Assembly: GCF_018130695.1 (NCBI RefSeq)
Contig: NZ_JAFCJX010000048.1
Location: 1-40,775 of the forward strand
Origin: Bradyrhizobium jicamae
GTDB lineage: Bacteria > Pseudomonadota > Alphaproteobacteria > Rhizobiales > Xanthobacteraceae
Length of the DNA stretch: 40,775 nt
Direction of reading: 5' to 3'
Within the stretch, counting starts at the first letter, position 1, and each line of letters begins with the position of its first letter. The notes under the pieces were generated by a model that was not told the origin of the DNA, searched no databases, and saw nothing but the letters and a program-made list of their open reading frames with translations. Both the position numbers and the translations under genes were made by a program. Shown in pieces: positions 7,222 to 16,338 of this stretch.

Positions 7222-7478
7222 ACGTCTTCGATCTCAGCCGCAATCTGGTGAACGAGTACGCGCGGTTCTCGCGTTCCTTCACGAAGATCGCCGCGGACGG
7301 TCTTGAGCCAGACGGGGTGATGCTCCTGACCGCAGTTGTGGCAGAAGTGGAGCGCGAAGAGCGCCTACGCCTACTATCGTGGTTCCTATCCGGTCGTTCG
7401 TCATCACTGGCATCGGCACCACCGCCACTGGTGAGAGCGGGCGCATGTGAAGGCGACGAAGGCCGCACCCCGAGGTGA
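7218..7478 (+). pseudogene. Helicase-like N-terminal stub fused to unrelated sequence
   Basis: The frame starts MNVFDLSRNLVNEYARFSRS, which resembles the N-terminus of a family of large DEAD/DEAH helicases found in accessory islands. The resemblance ends near residue 26, and the remaining 60 residues have no helicase motifs. In another frame the downstream DNA (about 7340-7430) encodes a His/Arg-rich tail (YRGSYPVVRHHWHRHHRHW) like the end of a small Bradyrhizobium secreted protein, so two broken genes appear joined near 7300. The helicase match is from memory and uncertain. The start overlaps the preceding gene (ATGA), so the two once formed an operon. Confidence 0.45.
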
Positions 7479-7489
7479 GCGGCCTTTTT
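7460..7489 (+). terminator. Intrinsic terminator
   Basis: AGGCCGC (7460-7466) pairs with GCGGCCT (7479-7485) around a 12-nt loop and is followed by TTTTC. It closes the short plus-strand gene pair before the convergent minus-strand genes. Confidence 0.75.
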
Positions 7490-7513
7490 CTTTGAACCCA
7501 GGCACGCTTCCGC

Positions 7514-7936
7514 TCACCACCATCTGCCGGCAAATGGACCGGTCCGCTCGAAGGCGAGACGCCGGTCGGGTGTCCGCTTCTGCAGCTTTGCCGATCGCTT
7601 CGGATGCGGGCGGGCCGTTGCGGCGGCCCGCATAGGCGCCTCTTTCCTTACCTCGGCCGGCCGCTCCACCTGCATTGCGGCTATGGCCTCTCGCACTTGC
7701 TGCTGGGGTTCGTCAGGGAGCGGATCGGTCTGCGCGATGATAGGCACGTCGGTGCGCGGGGTGGTGTCGAAGACGATCTTCTCCGGGATGCTCCTCGCCG
7801 ATTTTATGCGGATGATGGTCCTGTCGGGGTCGGCCACGGCGGCGGCTTCGACCGGAGCGGGCAGGTACCGATCCGCAGCGAAGAGCAGCGCCAGCAAGAA
7901 CCCGCCGACGAAGGCGAAATAACGAATGATCGGCAT
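7514..7936 (-). CDS. Membrane-anchored hypothetical protein
   Basis: The 140-residue product starts MPIIRYFAFVGGFLLALLFA, a signal anchor, followed by an acidic/aliphatic stretch (DRTIIRIKSARSIPEKIVFD) and a basic, Arg/Lys/Pro-rich tail. I recognise this layout from Bradyrhizobium and Rhodopseudomonas hypothetical proteins but know no function. It is upstream-adjacent to no clear partner and no EcfG motif was found before it. Confidence 0.65.
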   Translation of the reverse strand: MPIIRYFAFVGGFLLALLFAADRYLPAPVEAAAVADPDRTIIRIKSARSIPEKIVFDTTPRTDVPIIAQTDPLPDEPQQQVREAIAAMQVERPAEVRKEAPMRAAATARPHPKRSAKLQKRTPDRRLAFERTGPFAGRWW

Positions 7937-8024
7937 GGACGGCCGCTAGCAAATGGGAATTCAAGGTATCGGCGGGGCCGGATGGGGTGGCGGGCCGCTG
8001 CGATCAGCGACCCGCCGGGAAGGC

Positions 8025-8363
8025 TTAGTCGATCTCCTGGACGACCGTGCGGGTCGACGGATCGACCAGCATCACGCGCTCGCCCGAGTAGACATAGCGG
8101 TACTTCGTGAGCGAAGGACCCCAATCGGCGGGCACCGCCTCGAGCTCGACTTCGCGCGGCACGGGCTGGCCGACCACGATCTTCTGCTGCACCGGACGAA
8201 CCTTGTGCTCGGTGACGTAGGTGCGAATCTTGGTGCGGTATTCCGGCTCGATCTGCACGGCTGCCGCGTGACCGGCGCCGGTGGTGGTGACGACCGTCGA
8301 CTGCGCCATCGCGCCCGACGAGATCAGCGCGGCCATGGCCGTCGTCAGTAGCAGCTTGTTCAT
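8025..8363 (-). CDS. Secreted DUF1236 protein
   Basis: The ATG at 8363 has GAGGAG upstream and gives 112 residues. An upstream in-frame ATG would skip this ribosome site and include the promoter. Residues 1-20 (MNKLLLTTAMAALISSGAMA) are a cleavable signal peptide. The rest is one DUF1236 unit: TKIRTYVTEHKVRPVQ, a VPREVELEAVP core and the terminal YRYVYSGERVMLVDPSTRTV. DUF1236 proteins are periplasmic and their function is unknown. The gene lies behind an EcfG-type promoter and is the small paralogue of the protein at 33213. Confidence 0.85.
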   Translation of the reverse strand: MNKLLLTTAMAALISSGAMAQSTVVTTTGAGHAAAVQIEPEYRTKIRTYVTEHKVRPVQQKIVVGQPVPREVELEAVPADWGPSLTKYRYVYSGERVMLVDPSTRTVVQEID

Positions 8364-8397
8364 GTTGTTCTCCTCGCCGCCAGATGCGGCATGCGAG

Positions 8398-8422
8398 AAC
8401 CCGCGGATGATGGCAAGGTTCC
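8398..8422 (-). promoter_or_regulatory. EcfG-type promoter for the DUF1236 gene
   Basis: On the minus strand GGAAC is followed 17 bp later by GTT, ending 35 bp before the start codon. It matches the alphaproteobacterial general-stress consensus. Confidence 0.65.
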
Positions 8423-8554
8423 GGGCGACGGCAGCATAATTACCAGATTTTCCCGAGACTCGGAGCGGGGGCGCCAAGTCGCGCAGGGCGCGGGAAGTTG
8501 CCCGATCAAGGATTGGCCCGACGAGCGACGCCCGCCAAGCATTCGGTGTGTGTG

Positions 8555-10666
8555 TTAGGGCTTCTGCAACACCGTCGAAAGCGACGAGCGGTCGTTCAGG
8601 ATCGAGAAGACCTCCCGCGAGGACAGATGCGCGATGGCCTCCTCGAACGTCTCGCTCACATCCGCCTTGGCACAGCCGATCGCCAGGTTGACGTCGACCG
8701 TATCGGGCCGGGCGGCGCGAGGAGGCGGCAGCTGAGCGATGTGGAAGGCCAGCAGCTCGGGGGCTTCGCGAAGCTCCACGAGAGCGGGTTTGATGCCGAC
8801 TTCCGCCGCCGCACTCAATTCATTGGCTCGCCGCAGGATTGACGGCGGCTCCCGGTCTTCAGGGGTGGCGAACAATTTTCCGGGCGCGGGCCTGGCCGTC
8901 AGCGCACCGATGGGCACCGCGAACAGCAGCCCGACGATGACCGGCGACATCCACAGCAAAAGCGGGAGCGAAACGGCGTAGGCGCTCGCGGCCATGGCAA
9001 CACCGCACAAGGTCGGGACGCCGTATTTCCGATACAGCTCCCGGCGCTCAACCGTCCCGTCGTCCCGCCTTTGCGTCTGCCAGCCGGCATCGCGGCCGGC
9101 CAGGATCTCGATCACCGCGATAGACTGAAAGATCATCATGACGGGCGCCATCAACGCGGAGACGACGATCTCAGCGAGAACTCCGGCCGAGGTCCGCAAC
9201 GCGCCGCCGAATTGGTTCCTCACCGGGCCACGCGTCCAAACGAGGACGAGGCTGAGCAGCTTCGGCAACAGCAGCAGTCCCATCGTGGCGACGAACACCC
9301 AAATGGCGAGCACGGGATCCTGGGCCGGCCAGGTCGGAAAGAGGGAGAAGCCCTTGGGAAAATACTCCGGGCGCACGAAGCGGGCCTGGAGCGAGATCAG
9401 CATCCCCAGCAGCAGGAATAGCAGCCACAGCGGCGCCGTTAGATAGGCCCCGATCCCCACCATAAAATGCAGGCGCGATACCCAATGGAGACCGCGAGCG
9501 GGCACCACGGCGAGATGCTGAAGATTGCCCTGACACCAGCGCCGGTCGCGCGCCGCGAAATCGAGCAGCGATGGCGGGACCTCTTCGTAGCTTCCTCCTA
9601 GCGTAGGCAGCATGTAGATGCCCCAGCCGGCCCGCCGCATCAGCGCGGCCTCGACGAAATCGTGGCTGAGGATGTGCCCGCCGAACGGCTTGGGTCCCCG
9701 AAGCTGCGGCAGCGCCGCCGCTTCCGCGAACGCCTTCACGCGGATGATCGCGTTGTGGCCCCAATAGTTGCCTTCCGAGCCGTGCCACCAGGCCACGCCG
9801 GCGGCGATCATCGGCCCGTACAGCCGGCCCGCGAATTGCTGGACGCGGCTAAACAAACTTCGCGCGTTGACCACCGTCGGGAGCGTTTGGACGAGCCCCG
9901 CGGTCGGATTGGCCTCGATGGCATGGACCAACCGGACGATGGTCTGTCCGCTCATGAGACTGTCGGCGTCGAGTACGATCATGAAGTCGTAGACGGCGCC
10001 GAACCGCGTGATCCACTCGGAGATGTTGCCGGCTTTCCGCGCCGTGTTGTCGGCGCGGTGGCGATAGTACAGTCGCGGCGTCCCCACCGCCTGCCGTAGC
10101 GCGAGCAACGCTTTCTCCTCGGCGACCCAGATGTCCGGATCGGTGCTGTCGCTTAGAACGTACCAGTCGAACAGCTCCCCGTGCGAGGTCGCCTCCAAGG
10201 ATTCGATCATCGAGCGAAGCCGCGCCGTCAATCGGTGCGGGTCCTCGTTGTAGGTGGGAAGCAGCATGGCAGTGCGGCTCACGATCGCAGGCAGCTCCGC
10301 ATCTACCGCGGTCGGATGGGTCAGCAGCACGAAGAACCCGGCGAGTGCGGAGGCAAACGAGAAAGCCACCCAGGCGAGCAAAACGAGGAACAGCACCAGC
10401 ACCATGGCTTCCAGTACGGTGACGCCGCCGACCTCCAGAACGCGATACATCTCAAAGCCCCCGGCACCCGTGAGAGCCGCCGTCGCGAGCAGAATGAGGC
10501 CGCGTCGCCAGGCCATCGCGGAGCCCACCGCCGCAGGAACGCGGTCGGGGACCCGGCCCTTCCCGAGGTCGCCAGGAGCCATCGGAAGCGGCGTCTCGCG
10601 AGGCAGTAGACGCTCCGTCGCGATATCGCCGGCGACCGGCCGCGTCGCCGTGGTCAGGGGGCCCAT
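8555..10666 (-). CDS. opgH: Glucans biosynthesis glucosyltransferase H
   Basis: This inner-membrane GT2 enzyme polymerises glucose from UDP-glucose into osmoregulated periplasmic glucans. The start at 10666 gives 703 residues and overlaps opgG by 13 bp; a longer frame upstream would lie wholly inside opgG. Two N-terminal helices (LILLATAALTGAGGFEMY; VLVLFLVLLAWVAFSFASAL) precede the catalytic domain. LPTYNEDP, DADSLMSGQTIVRL and the RRWCQGNLQHL box (the RW of QxxRW-type synthases) mark the active site. Several C-terminal helices follow. OpgH of E. coli is about 850 residues, and this shorter form is usual in alphaproteobacteria. It is co-transcribed with opgG from a stress-type promoter. Confidence 0.95.
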   Translation of the reverse strand: MGPLTTATRPVAGDIATERLLPRETPLPMAPGDLGKGRVPDRVPAAVGSAMAWRRGLILLATAALTGAGGFEMYRVLEVGGVTVLEAMVLVLFLVLLAWVAFSFASALAGFFVLLTHPTAVDAELPAIVSRTAMLLPTYNEDPHRLTARLRSMIESLEATSHGELFDWYVLSDSTDPDIWVAEEKALLALRQAVGTPRLYYRHRADNTARKAGNISEWITRFGAVYDFMIVLDADSLMSGQTIVRLVHAIEANPTAGLVQTLPTVVNARSLFSRVQQFAGRLYGPMIAAGVAWWHGSEGNYWGHNAIIRVKAFAEAAALPQLRGPKPFGGHILSHDFVEAALMRRAGWGIYMLPTLGGSYEEVPPSLLDFAARDRRWCQGNLQHLAVVPARGLHWVSRLHFMVGIGAYLTAPLWLLFLLLGMLISLQARFVRPEYFPKGFSLFPTWPAQDPVLAIWVFVATMGLLLLPKLLSLVLVWTRGPVRNQFGGALRTSAGVLAEIVVSALMAPVMMIFQSIAVIEILAGRDAGWQTQRRDDGTVERRELYRKYGVPTLCGVAMAASAYAVSLPLLLWMSPVIVGLLFAVPIGALTARPAPGKLFATPEDREPPSILRRANELSAAAEVGIKPALVELREAPELLAFHIAQLPPPRAARPDTVDVNLAIGCAKADVSETFEEAIAHLSSREVFSILNDRSSLSTVLQKP

Positions 10667-12165
10667 CGGTAGACCCAGACTTCCGACAAGGGCTTGTCGC
10701 CCTCGGTCAGAAACGCACGCAGCTCGATCGGCTCGCCTTTCACCTGGCACTGGAAGCTGAGCCGCCAGCCACCGGTGTAGGGATTGGGCTGCGTGACGAT
10801 GTTCTTCACTTCGGACTTCTCCGCCGTCACCACGCCTTTGACGCCCGCAGGATCGATGCCCTTCAGGTTCTCACCGACCAGATCGAGGACGAAGAGGCGG
10901 GCATCCTCGCCCCGCGCCCCTATTCCGCTTCGCGTGAAGCGCGCCAGCGAATGCGGCTTCGGGCTATCCGGGCCCCAGTGCAGCCGATAGGTGTAGTTGT
11001 GTTCGCCCTTGGCCTGCAGCGGGTTCTTCGGCCGCCAGAACGCGGCGATGTTGTCGTGGACCTCCTCCTTGGTCGGGATCTCGAACAGCGTGACTCCGCC
11101 CTCGCCCCAATCCCCGATGGGCTCCATCCAGAGACTTGGGCGTTTTTCGAAGCTGGACTCGATGTCCTGGTAGGCGAAGAAGTTTCGCTCCCGTTGCATC
11201 AGCCCGAAGCCGCGGGGATTGAGATCCTGAAAGGTGCTGATCTGCAGATCGCGCGGATTGCTGAGCGGGCGCCAAAGACTTTCGCCCTTGCCGTTGAAGA
11301 TCGCCAGGCCGTCGGAGTCGTGGACCGACGGACGGAAGTCGTCGATGTCGTTGCGGTCGTTCGGACCATAGAAGAACATGCTGGTCATGGGCGCGAGACC
11401 GGCCCGCTGCATTTCGACGCGCGGATAGACAGACATTTCGACGTCGAACACCGTGGTTTCGCCCGGCCGGACGGTGAAGCGGTAGCTTGCCGCGCAGCTT
11501 TTGCTGTCGAGCAGAGCATGGATGACCATCGAGGTTGCACCCGACGCCGGCCGCTCGAGCCAGAAGGCCTTGAAGAGCGGAAACTCCTCGCCCTTGGCTT
11601 CGCCCGTATCGATCGAGAGTCCGCGGGCGGAGAGCCCGTACGTCTGGCCCTTGGCCACAGCGCGGAAATAACTCGCGCCCAGGAATACACAGACCTCGTC
11701 GTAATAGTCGGGACGGTTCATGGGCGAGTGGATGCGGAAGCCTGCGAACCCGAGATTCGTCTCCTCGAACGCCGGGACCTTCTCGCCGAAGGAAAAGTCC
11801 GCCTTGCGGTACTTGATCTCGGCGACCTTTCCATCCGCGACCTCGAAGATGTTCACCCTGTTCTTGTAGAAGAAGCCGCGATGGAAGAACTGCGCCTCGA
11901 ACGGCAGATTCTCGCCGCGCCAGAGGGCCCGCTCGGGCAGGAAGCGAATCGATCGGTACTGATCGTAGTCGAGGTCCTTCAACCCGCCGGGCAGCTTCTC
12001 GTCGGGCGTCTCGAACGGCTTGCTTGCCACAGCACGGGCCAGATCCCTCACTGTGGACGGGCCGAAGGCATCGTCCGACGCAGCGGCGAAGCCGCTGCGC
12101 GAAGCGAGCAGCAACGTCGGCAACAACGCCGTCCCTTGAACAAGCTGACGTCGATTCACGTGCAC
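10654..12165 (-). CDS. opgG: Periplasmic glucan biosynthesis protein OpgG/OpgD
   Basis: The 503-residue protein has the OpgG/MdoG fold across its length, with conserved stretches YDQYRSIRFLPERALWRGE, FHRGFFYKNRVNIFEV, FFYGPNDRNDIDDFRPSVHD and FEKRPSLWMEPIGDWGEG. It acts in the periplasm on the glucan backbone made by OpgH, and recent work on the family indicates glucanase-type activity in some members. The N-terminus (NRRQLVQGTALLPTLLLA) has a twin-arginine-like start, which is more like OpgD than OpgG, so the symbol is uncertain. It is the first gene of the opgG-opgH operon. A GGAAC-N17-GTT promoter ends 28 bp before the start, linking glucan synthesis to general stress. Confidence 0.93.
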   Translation of the reverse strand: MHVNRRQLVQGTALLPTLLLASRSGFAAASDDAFGPSTVRDLARAVASKPFETPDEKLPGGLKDLDYDQYRSIRFLPERALWRGENLPFEAQFFHRGFFYKNRVNIFEVADGKVAEIKYRKADFSFGEKVPAFEETNLGFAGFRIHSPMNRPDYYDEVCVFLGASYFRAVAKGQTYGLSARGLSIDTGEAKGEEFPLFKAFWLERPASGATSMVIHALLDSKSCAASYRFTVRPGETTVFDVEMSVYPRVEMQRAGLAPMTSMFFYGPNDRNDIDDFRPSVHDSDGLAIFNGKGESLWRPLSNPRDLQISTFQDLNPRGFGLMQRERNFFAYQDIESSFEKRPSLWMEPIGDWGEGGVTLFEIPTKEEVHDNIAAFWRPKNPLQAKGEHNYTYRLHWGPDSPKPHSLARFTRSGIGARGEDARLFVLDLVGENLKGIDPAGVKGVVTAEKSEVKNIVTQPNPYTGGWRLSFQCQVKGEPIELRAFLTEGDKPLSEVWVYRWAP

Positions 12166-12192
12166 TCCTCGCTACTGCTGCCGCGGCCAAGC

Positions 12193-12217
12193 AACGACCA
12201 CAGTGCCCGTGAGTTCC
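12193..12217 (-). promoter_or_regulatory. EcfG-type promoter for opgGH
   Basis: The minus strand reads GGAAC, 17 bp, then GTT (preceded by C), 28 bp before the opgG start. The spacing and bases match the EcfG consensus. Confidence 0.7.
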
Positions 12218-12372
12218 AAGGCCCGGCCGTCACCGTCGTATCGAAAGATAGGACGCGTCTTTCGCATTCCAGAGGTACATACTTCCATCATCATCGACCG
12301 ATGGCTTTGCCCGTAGGCGTCGGTGGCTGAGAGACCGATTGCGCTCCCGCCTGCACCGCGTCGAGCACAACC

Positions 12373-12645
12373 ATGCCGATTACGCGCTTGCTGGCAGACA
12401 TCACCATTCCGCCCGAACAGCAAAACGCTTTGGAGTTGGCCTTCAGGGCCGCTCTCCGAAAACTCGAACTCGTCGATCGCGACGACTCCTTTTGCGCCCT
12501 CGTCGCAAGGAAGATGCTCGAACTTCATCAGCGCGGAGTGACCGATGCGGTCGCACTTTCCGAGCTGACCATTCGAGAAATCGGTATGCAGCGGTTCAAC
12601 TCAGCGTCGGCTCGCTACGCAAATGCCCGGCTAGAACGCCGCTAA
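12373..12645 (+). CDS. Conserved small hypothetical protein
   Basis: The 90-residue product starts MPITRLLADITIPPEQQNAL and is helical and soluble. DDSFCALVARKMLELHQRGV and DAVALSELTIREIGMQRF resemble a small Bradyrhizobium family of unknown function that I recall without a name. The ribosome site before the ATG is weak. The gene diverges from opgG, about 200 bp apart, and no EcfG motif faces it. Confidence 0.6.
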   Translation: MPITRLLADITIPPEQQNALELAFRAALRKLELVDRDDSFCALVARKMLELHQRGVTDAVALSELTIREIGMQRFNSASARYANARLERR

Positions 12646-12797
12646 CACCCTTCGGAGCGTAGCTCTCGTCGCTTCGCGCAGGTGATCGGCCAAGGACACA
12701 CTTACGTCTCGAGAGCACCTTCCTTCTATCGTGACGACCTACCTGTACCATGTTGCGGGCGGCCGTAACGCCCTTCGCGGTATCGGTGCCGCACCGA

Positions 12798-13253
<456 letters not shown>

Positions 13254-13274
13254 GAGACCCTCCGATTTCGAGAG

Positions 13275-13300
13275 AACGGGCGAAGAGGTTCGCGGGTTCC
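13275..13300 (-). promoter_or_regulatory. Possible EcfG-type promoter (18-bp spacer)
   Basis: GGAAC-N18-GTT on the minus strand, with C before GTT, ends 22 bp before the iron-permease-like gene. The spacer is one base longer than the best sites here. Confidence 0.45.
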
Positions 13301-13400
13301 CCGTAGGGCGCATCGACCACTAGACCTCAGCCGAAAGTATGAACGTCCACACTCGGATCTGCGGAACTGGAGGGCAAAGGTTCCGGTTGGATTCCCCAGC

Positions 13401-15228
13401 ATGGCTCGAATCGAAGACTACGCCCTGATCGGCGACTGTGAGACTGCGGGTCTGGTCGGGCGCGACGGGTCAATCGACTGGCTCTGCGTCCCCCGCTTCG
13501 ATTCGGACAGCTGCTTCGCGAAGCTACTCGGCGATGAGCACAACGGATACTGGAAGGTGTGCCCAAGGCTCGCTCGGGCAGCGAGCGACGCTACCGACCG
13601 GGCACCTTGATTCTCGAGACGACCTTTACGACCGACCAGGGCCGGGTCCGCCTCATCGATCTCATGCCGCCGAAGACGGATCTCTCGAAGGTCGTCAGAA
13701 TCGTCGAAGGACTGGAGGGCGAGGTCGAGATGCGCAGCGAACTTGTCGCGCGCTTCGACTACGGGACCAGCGTACCTTGGGTCAGCCGCCTTGAGGACGA
13801 CGCGGTCAGTATGGTCGCGGGCGCGTCGATGCTGCTGCTCAGGACCGCGGTGCCGATGCGCGGCGAAGCCATGAAGACCGTGGGCTCGTTCTCGGTCGCG
13901 CGCGGCGAGACCGTGGCTTTCGTCCTTTCCCATCAGATATCCTACCAGGATCCCGCCGCTCCCGAGGACCCTGCGTCTCCTCTGAAACAGGCGGAGGATT
14001 TCTGGCGCGATTGGTCCAGCCGCTGCAAGACGGCTGGACCATATTCGGAGGCGGTCCAGCGATCTCTGATAATTCTCAAAGCGCTGACATTCGGGCCCAG
14101 CGGCGGCATCGTCGCCGCCGCGACGACCTCGCTCCCGGAGCAAATCGGAGGCCCCAGAAATTGGGATTACCGCTTCTGCTGGGTTCGAGACGCCACGTTG
14201 ACGCTTCTCGCCCTGATGGGGGCGGGGTTCTTTGACGAGGCGCGCGCCTGGCGAGATTGGCTCGTCCGGGCCGTTGCGGGGAGTCCGCAGCAGCTCCAGA
14301 TCATGTACGCCGTGACGGGCGAACGCAGGCTGACGGAGTGGGAAGTGCCGTGGCTCCCCGGATATGAGGGCTCGAAGCCCGTGCGGATCGGAAACGCGGC
14401 GCACACGCAGCTTCAACTCGACGTCTACGGTGAGTTGATGGATGCACTCTATCAGGCCCACCGCGGCGGCCTGCGCGAGAACAAGCGCGCCTGGGCGGTC
14501 CAGTGCGCGCTGCTCGACCATCTCAAGAGCATCTGGAGCAAGCCGGACGAGGGCATGTGGGAGGTCCGGGGCGGCGCGAAGCACTTCACGTATTCGAAGA
14601 TCATGGCGTGGGTCGCCTACGATCGGGCTATCAAGTCGGCTGCCGAATTCGGCATGAAGGGCCCGGTCGAGGAGTGGGAAGCGCAACGAGCCGCGATCCA
14701 CGAAGAGGTGTGCCGGCAGGGCTACGACGAAGAGCGGAAAACCTTCGTCCAGGTCTATGGCGAGCCGCAGCTCGACGCGAGTCTGCTGCTAATCCCGGCC
14801 GTAGGCTTTCTGTCACCGGAGGATCCTCGCGTGATCTCGACGATCCAAGCGATCGAGCGGGAATTGCTCCAGGACGGCTTCGTGCGCCGCTACGACACGG
14901 GTGCGACGAAGGATGGTCTGCCGCCGGGGGAAGGCATGTTCCTGGCCTGCAGCTTCTGGCTCGCCGACGACTACCATCTGATCGGCCGCGACGCCGAGGC
15001 CAAGGAATTGTTCGGGGGCTTCTCGCGCTTCGCAATGACGTCGGCCTGCTCTCCGAAGAATACGACATTTCGCGCCGCCGCCTGGTCGGAAACTTCCCGC
15101 AGGCCTTTTCTCACATAGCCCTCGTCAATACCGCCCACAACCTCACCCACCGCGAAAAACCCTCGGAGCACCGCGGCAGCAGGAAGGCCCTTCCCAGCAA
15201 GGGAGAGGAAGCCGCGGGCTCCGATTAG
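13401..15228 (+). pseudogene. Glycoside hydrolase family 15 (glucoamylase/trehalase-like), two frameshifts
   Basis: The reading starts MARIEDYALIGDCETAGLVG, typical of bacterial GH15 enzymes, and continues DGSIDWLCVPRFDSDSCFA. At about 13562 one base is missing in CCC, and the frame resumes as SERRYRPGTLILETTFTT. NWDYRFCWVRDATLTL is the conserved core and EVCRQGYDEERKTFVQ carries a catalytic-region glutamate. At 15014-15018 another base is missing in a G-run, and the frame resumes as LLALRNDVGLLSEEYD through NFPQAFSHIALVNTAHNL. Restoring both bases gives about 609 residues, the normal family length. Relatives hydrolyse trehalose or alpha-glucans. Both lesions are in homopolymers, so sequence error is as likely as inactivation. 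An SDR gene follows after 10 bp. Confidence 0.85.
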
Positions 15229-15238
15229 GAGGTCCACC

Positions 15239-16111
15239 ATGGCAAAAAATTCGACCGATCCGGCCGCTCCGGCAAGTCCGGGCGCTCGTTCGCGACCACG
15301 CGTCCGCTTTCCTGTGACGCTGGAGGGGCAGCCTGCGCTGGTGACCGGCGCCAACTCAGGGATCGGCCGCGCCGTCGCGCTGGGATTGGCCGCATCCGGG
15401 GCCGACGTCGTCGTCAACTATGTCGTCGATCCCGCATCGGCCGACGAGGTCGTGCACGAAATCGAGAGCTGCGGCCGCAAAGCGATCGCAATCAAGGCGG
15501 ATGTCAGCAACGAGGATGACGTCCGGTCGATGTTCGCCCGTGCCATCGATCATTTCGGCACGTTGCACATCGCGGTGAACAACGCCGGCCTGCAGCGCGA
15601 CGCACCCTTCCACGAGATGACCCTCGAACAGTGGAACAAGGTCATCGGCGTCAATCTCACCGGCCAGTTCCTCTGTGCCCGCGAGGCCGTCCGCGAATTC
15701 AAGAGAAGGGGCATCGTCAGCGATATCTCGGCCTCCGCCGGCAAGCTCGTCTGCATGAGTTCGGTCCACCAGGAGATACCGTGGGCCGGACATGCGAACT
15801 ACGCGGCGTCGAAAGGCGGCGTCATGCAGATGATGCGAAGCATCGCGCAGGAAGTCGCTCCCATCGGCATCCGAGTTAACGGTATCGCACCCGGCGCCAT
15901 CCGGACGCCCATCAATCGGGCCGCCTGGGAGACAAGGGAAGCGTATGAAAGCCTGATGACGCTGGTGCCTTACAAGCGCATCGGAGAGCCGGATGACATC
16001 GCGCAGGCGGTTGCCTGGCTCGTCTCCGAGGCCGCCGATTACGTCACCGGCGCTACGCTGTTCATCGACGGCGGCATGACCCTATTCCCCGGCTTCGCAA
16101 GCGGAGGATAG
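15239..16111 (+). CDS. SDR-family dehydrogenase (glucose 1-dehydrogenase-like)
   Basis: The ATG follows a strong TAGGAGG site, giving 290 residues. The first 30 residues are a polar extension. TGANSGIG (NAD(P)-binding), NNAG, the serine region CMSSVHQEIPW, and the catalytic YAASK are all present in order, with DGGMTLFPGF at the C-terminus as in tetrameric glucose/ribitol-type dehydrogenases. It is a classical SDR whose substrate cannot be fixed from sequence. It follows the GH15 gene by 10 bp, so it may act on a sugar released by that enzyme. Confidence 0.9.
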   Translation: MAKNSTDPAAPASPGARSRPRVRFPVTLEGQPALVTGANSGIGRAVALGLAASGADVVVNYVVDPASADEVVHEIESCGRKAIAIKADVSNEDDVRSMFARAIDHFGTLHIAVNNAGLQRDAPFHEMTLEQWNKVIGVNLTGQFLCAREAVREFKRRGIVSDISASAGKLVCMSSVHQEIPWAGHANYAASKGGVMQMMRSIAQEVAPIGIRVNGIAPGAIRTPINRAAWETREAYESLMTLVPYKRIGEPDDIAQAVAWLVSEAADYVTGATLFIDGGMTLFPGFASGG

Positions 16112-16172
16112 GGCATAAGCGAAACGAGAACCGCTGGTCGCATCACTTACATCAGAAATTGGAGGAGCGAAC

Positions 16173-16328
16173 TTGGCAAACGGCGCACGCGCAATGGCTG
16201 CAGGCAAGATCGCGCGCAAGATGGCGCGCGCCTTGGCATCGGTTCTGAAGCGCCGCTCGGCGGTGAAGGCGACCAAGACACGGGTGAAGGGCGCAAGCCA
16301 GGTCTCTAGGCCCGTAGGTCGCGAATAG
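16173..16328 (+). CDS. 51-aa very basic small protein (TTG start)
   Basis: TTG at 16173 is preceded by GGAGGAG seven bases upstream. The product reads ANGARAMAAGKIARKMARAL at its start, and more than a quarter of its residues are Arg or Lys. It is rich in Ala and helix-forming, like short histone-H1-type or nucleic-acid-binding peptides. No family is recognised. It lies between the SDR gene and the ZIP transporter (10 bp), apparently in the same transcript. Confidence 0.6.
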   Translation: MANGARAMAAGKIARKMARALASVLKRRSAVKATKTRVKGASQVSRPVGRE

Positions 16329-16338
16329 CGGAGCTCCG

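Noticed and set aside
12172..12300. Small minus-strand frame ending VVVAWPRQQ upstream of opgG
   Set aside because: It overlaps the EcfG-type promoter of opgG and has no clear ribosome site, so it was not called as a gene.
10951..12330. 459-aa plus-strand frame opposite opgG
   Set aside because: High-GC shadow of opgG. The 408-aa minus-strand frame over the same span is also a shadow.
13363..13388. GGAAC-N18-GTT before the GH15 gene
   Set aside because: It ends only 12 bp before the start codon, leaving no room for a start site and ribosome site unless translation starts later.
13418..14701. 427-aa minus-strand frame opposite the GH15 gene
   Set aside because: Shadow frame in a high-GC gene; the plus strand carries clear GH15 motifs.
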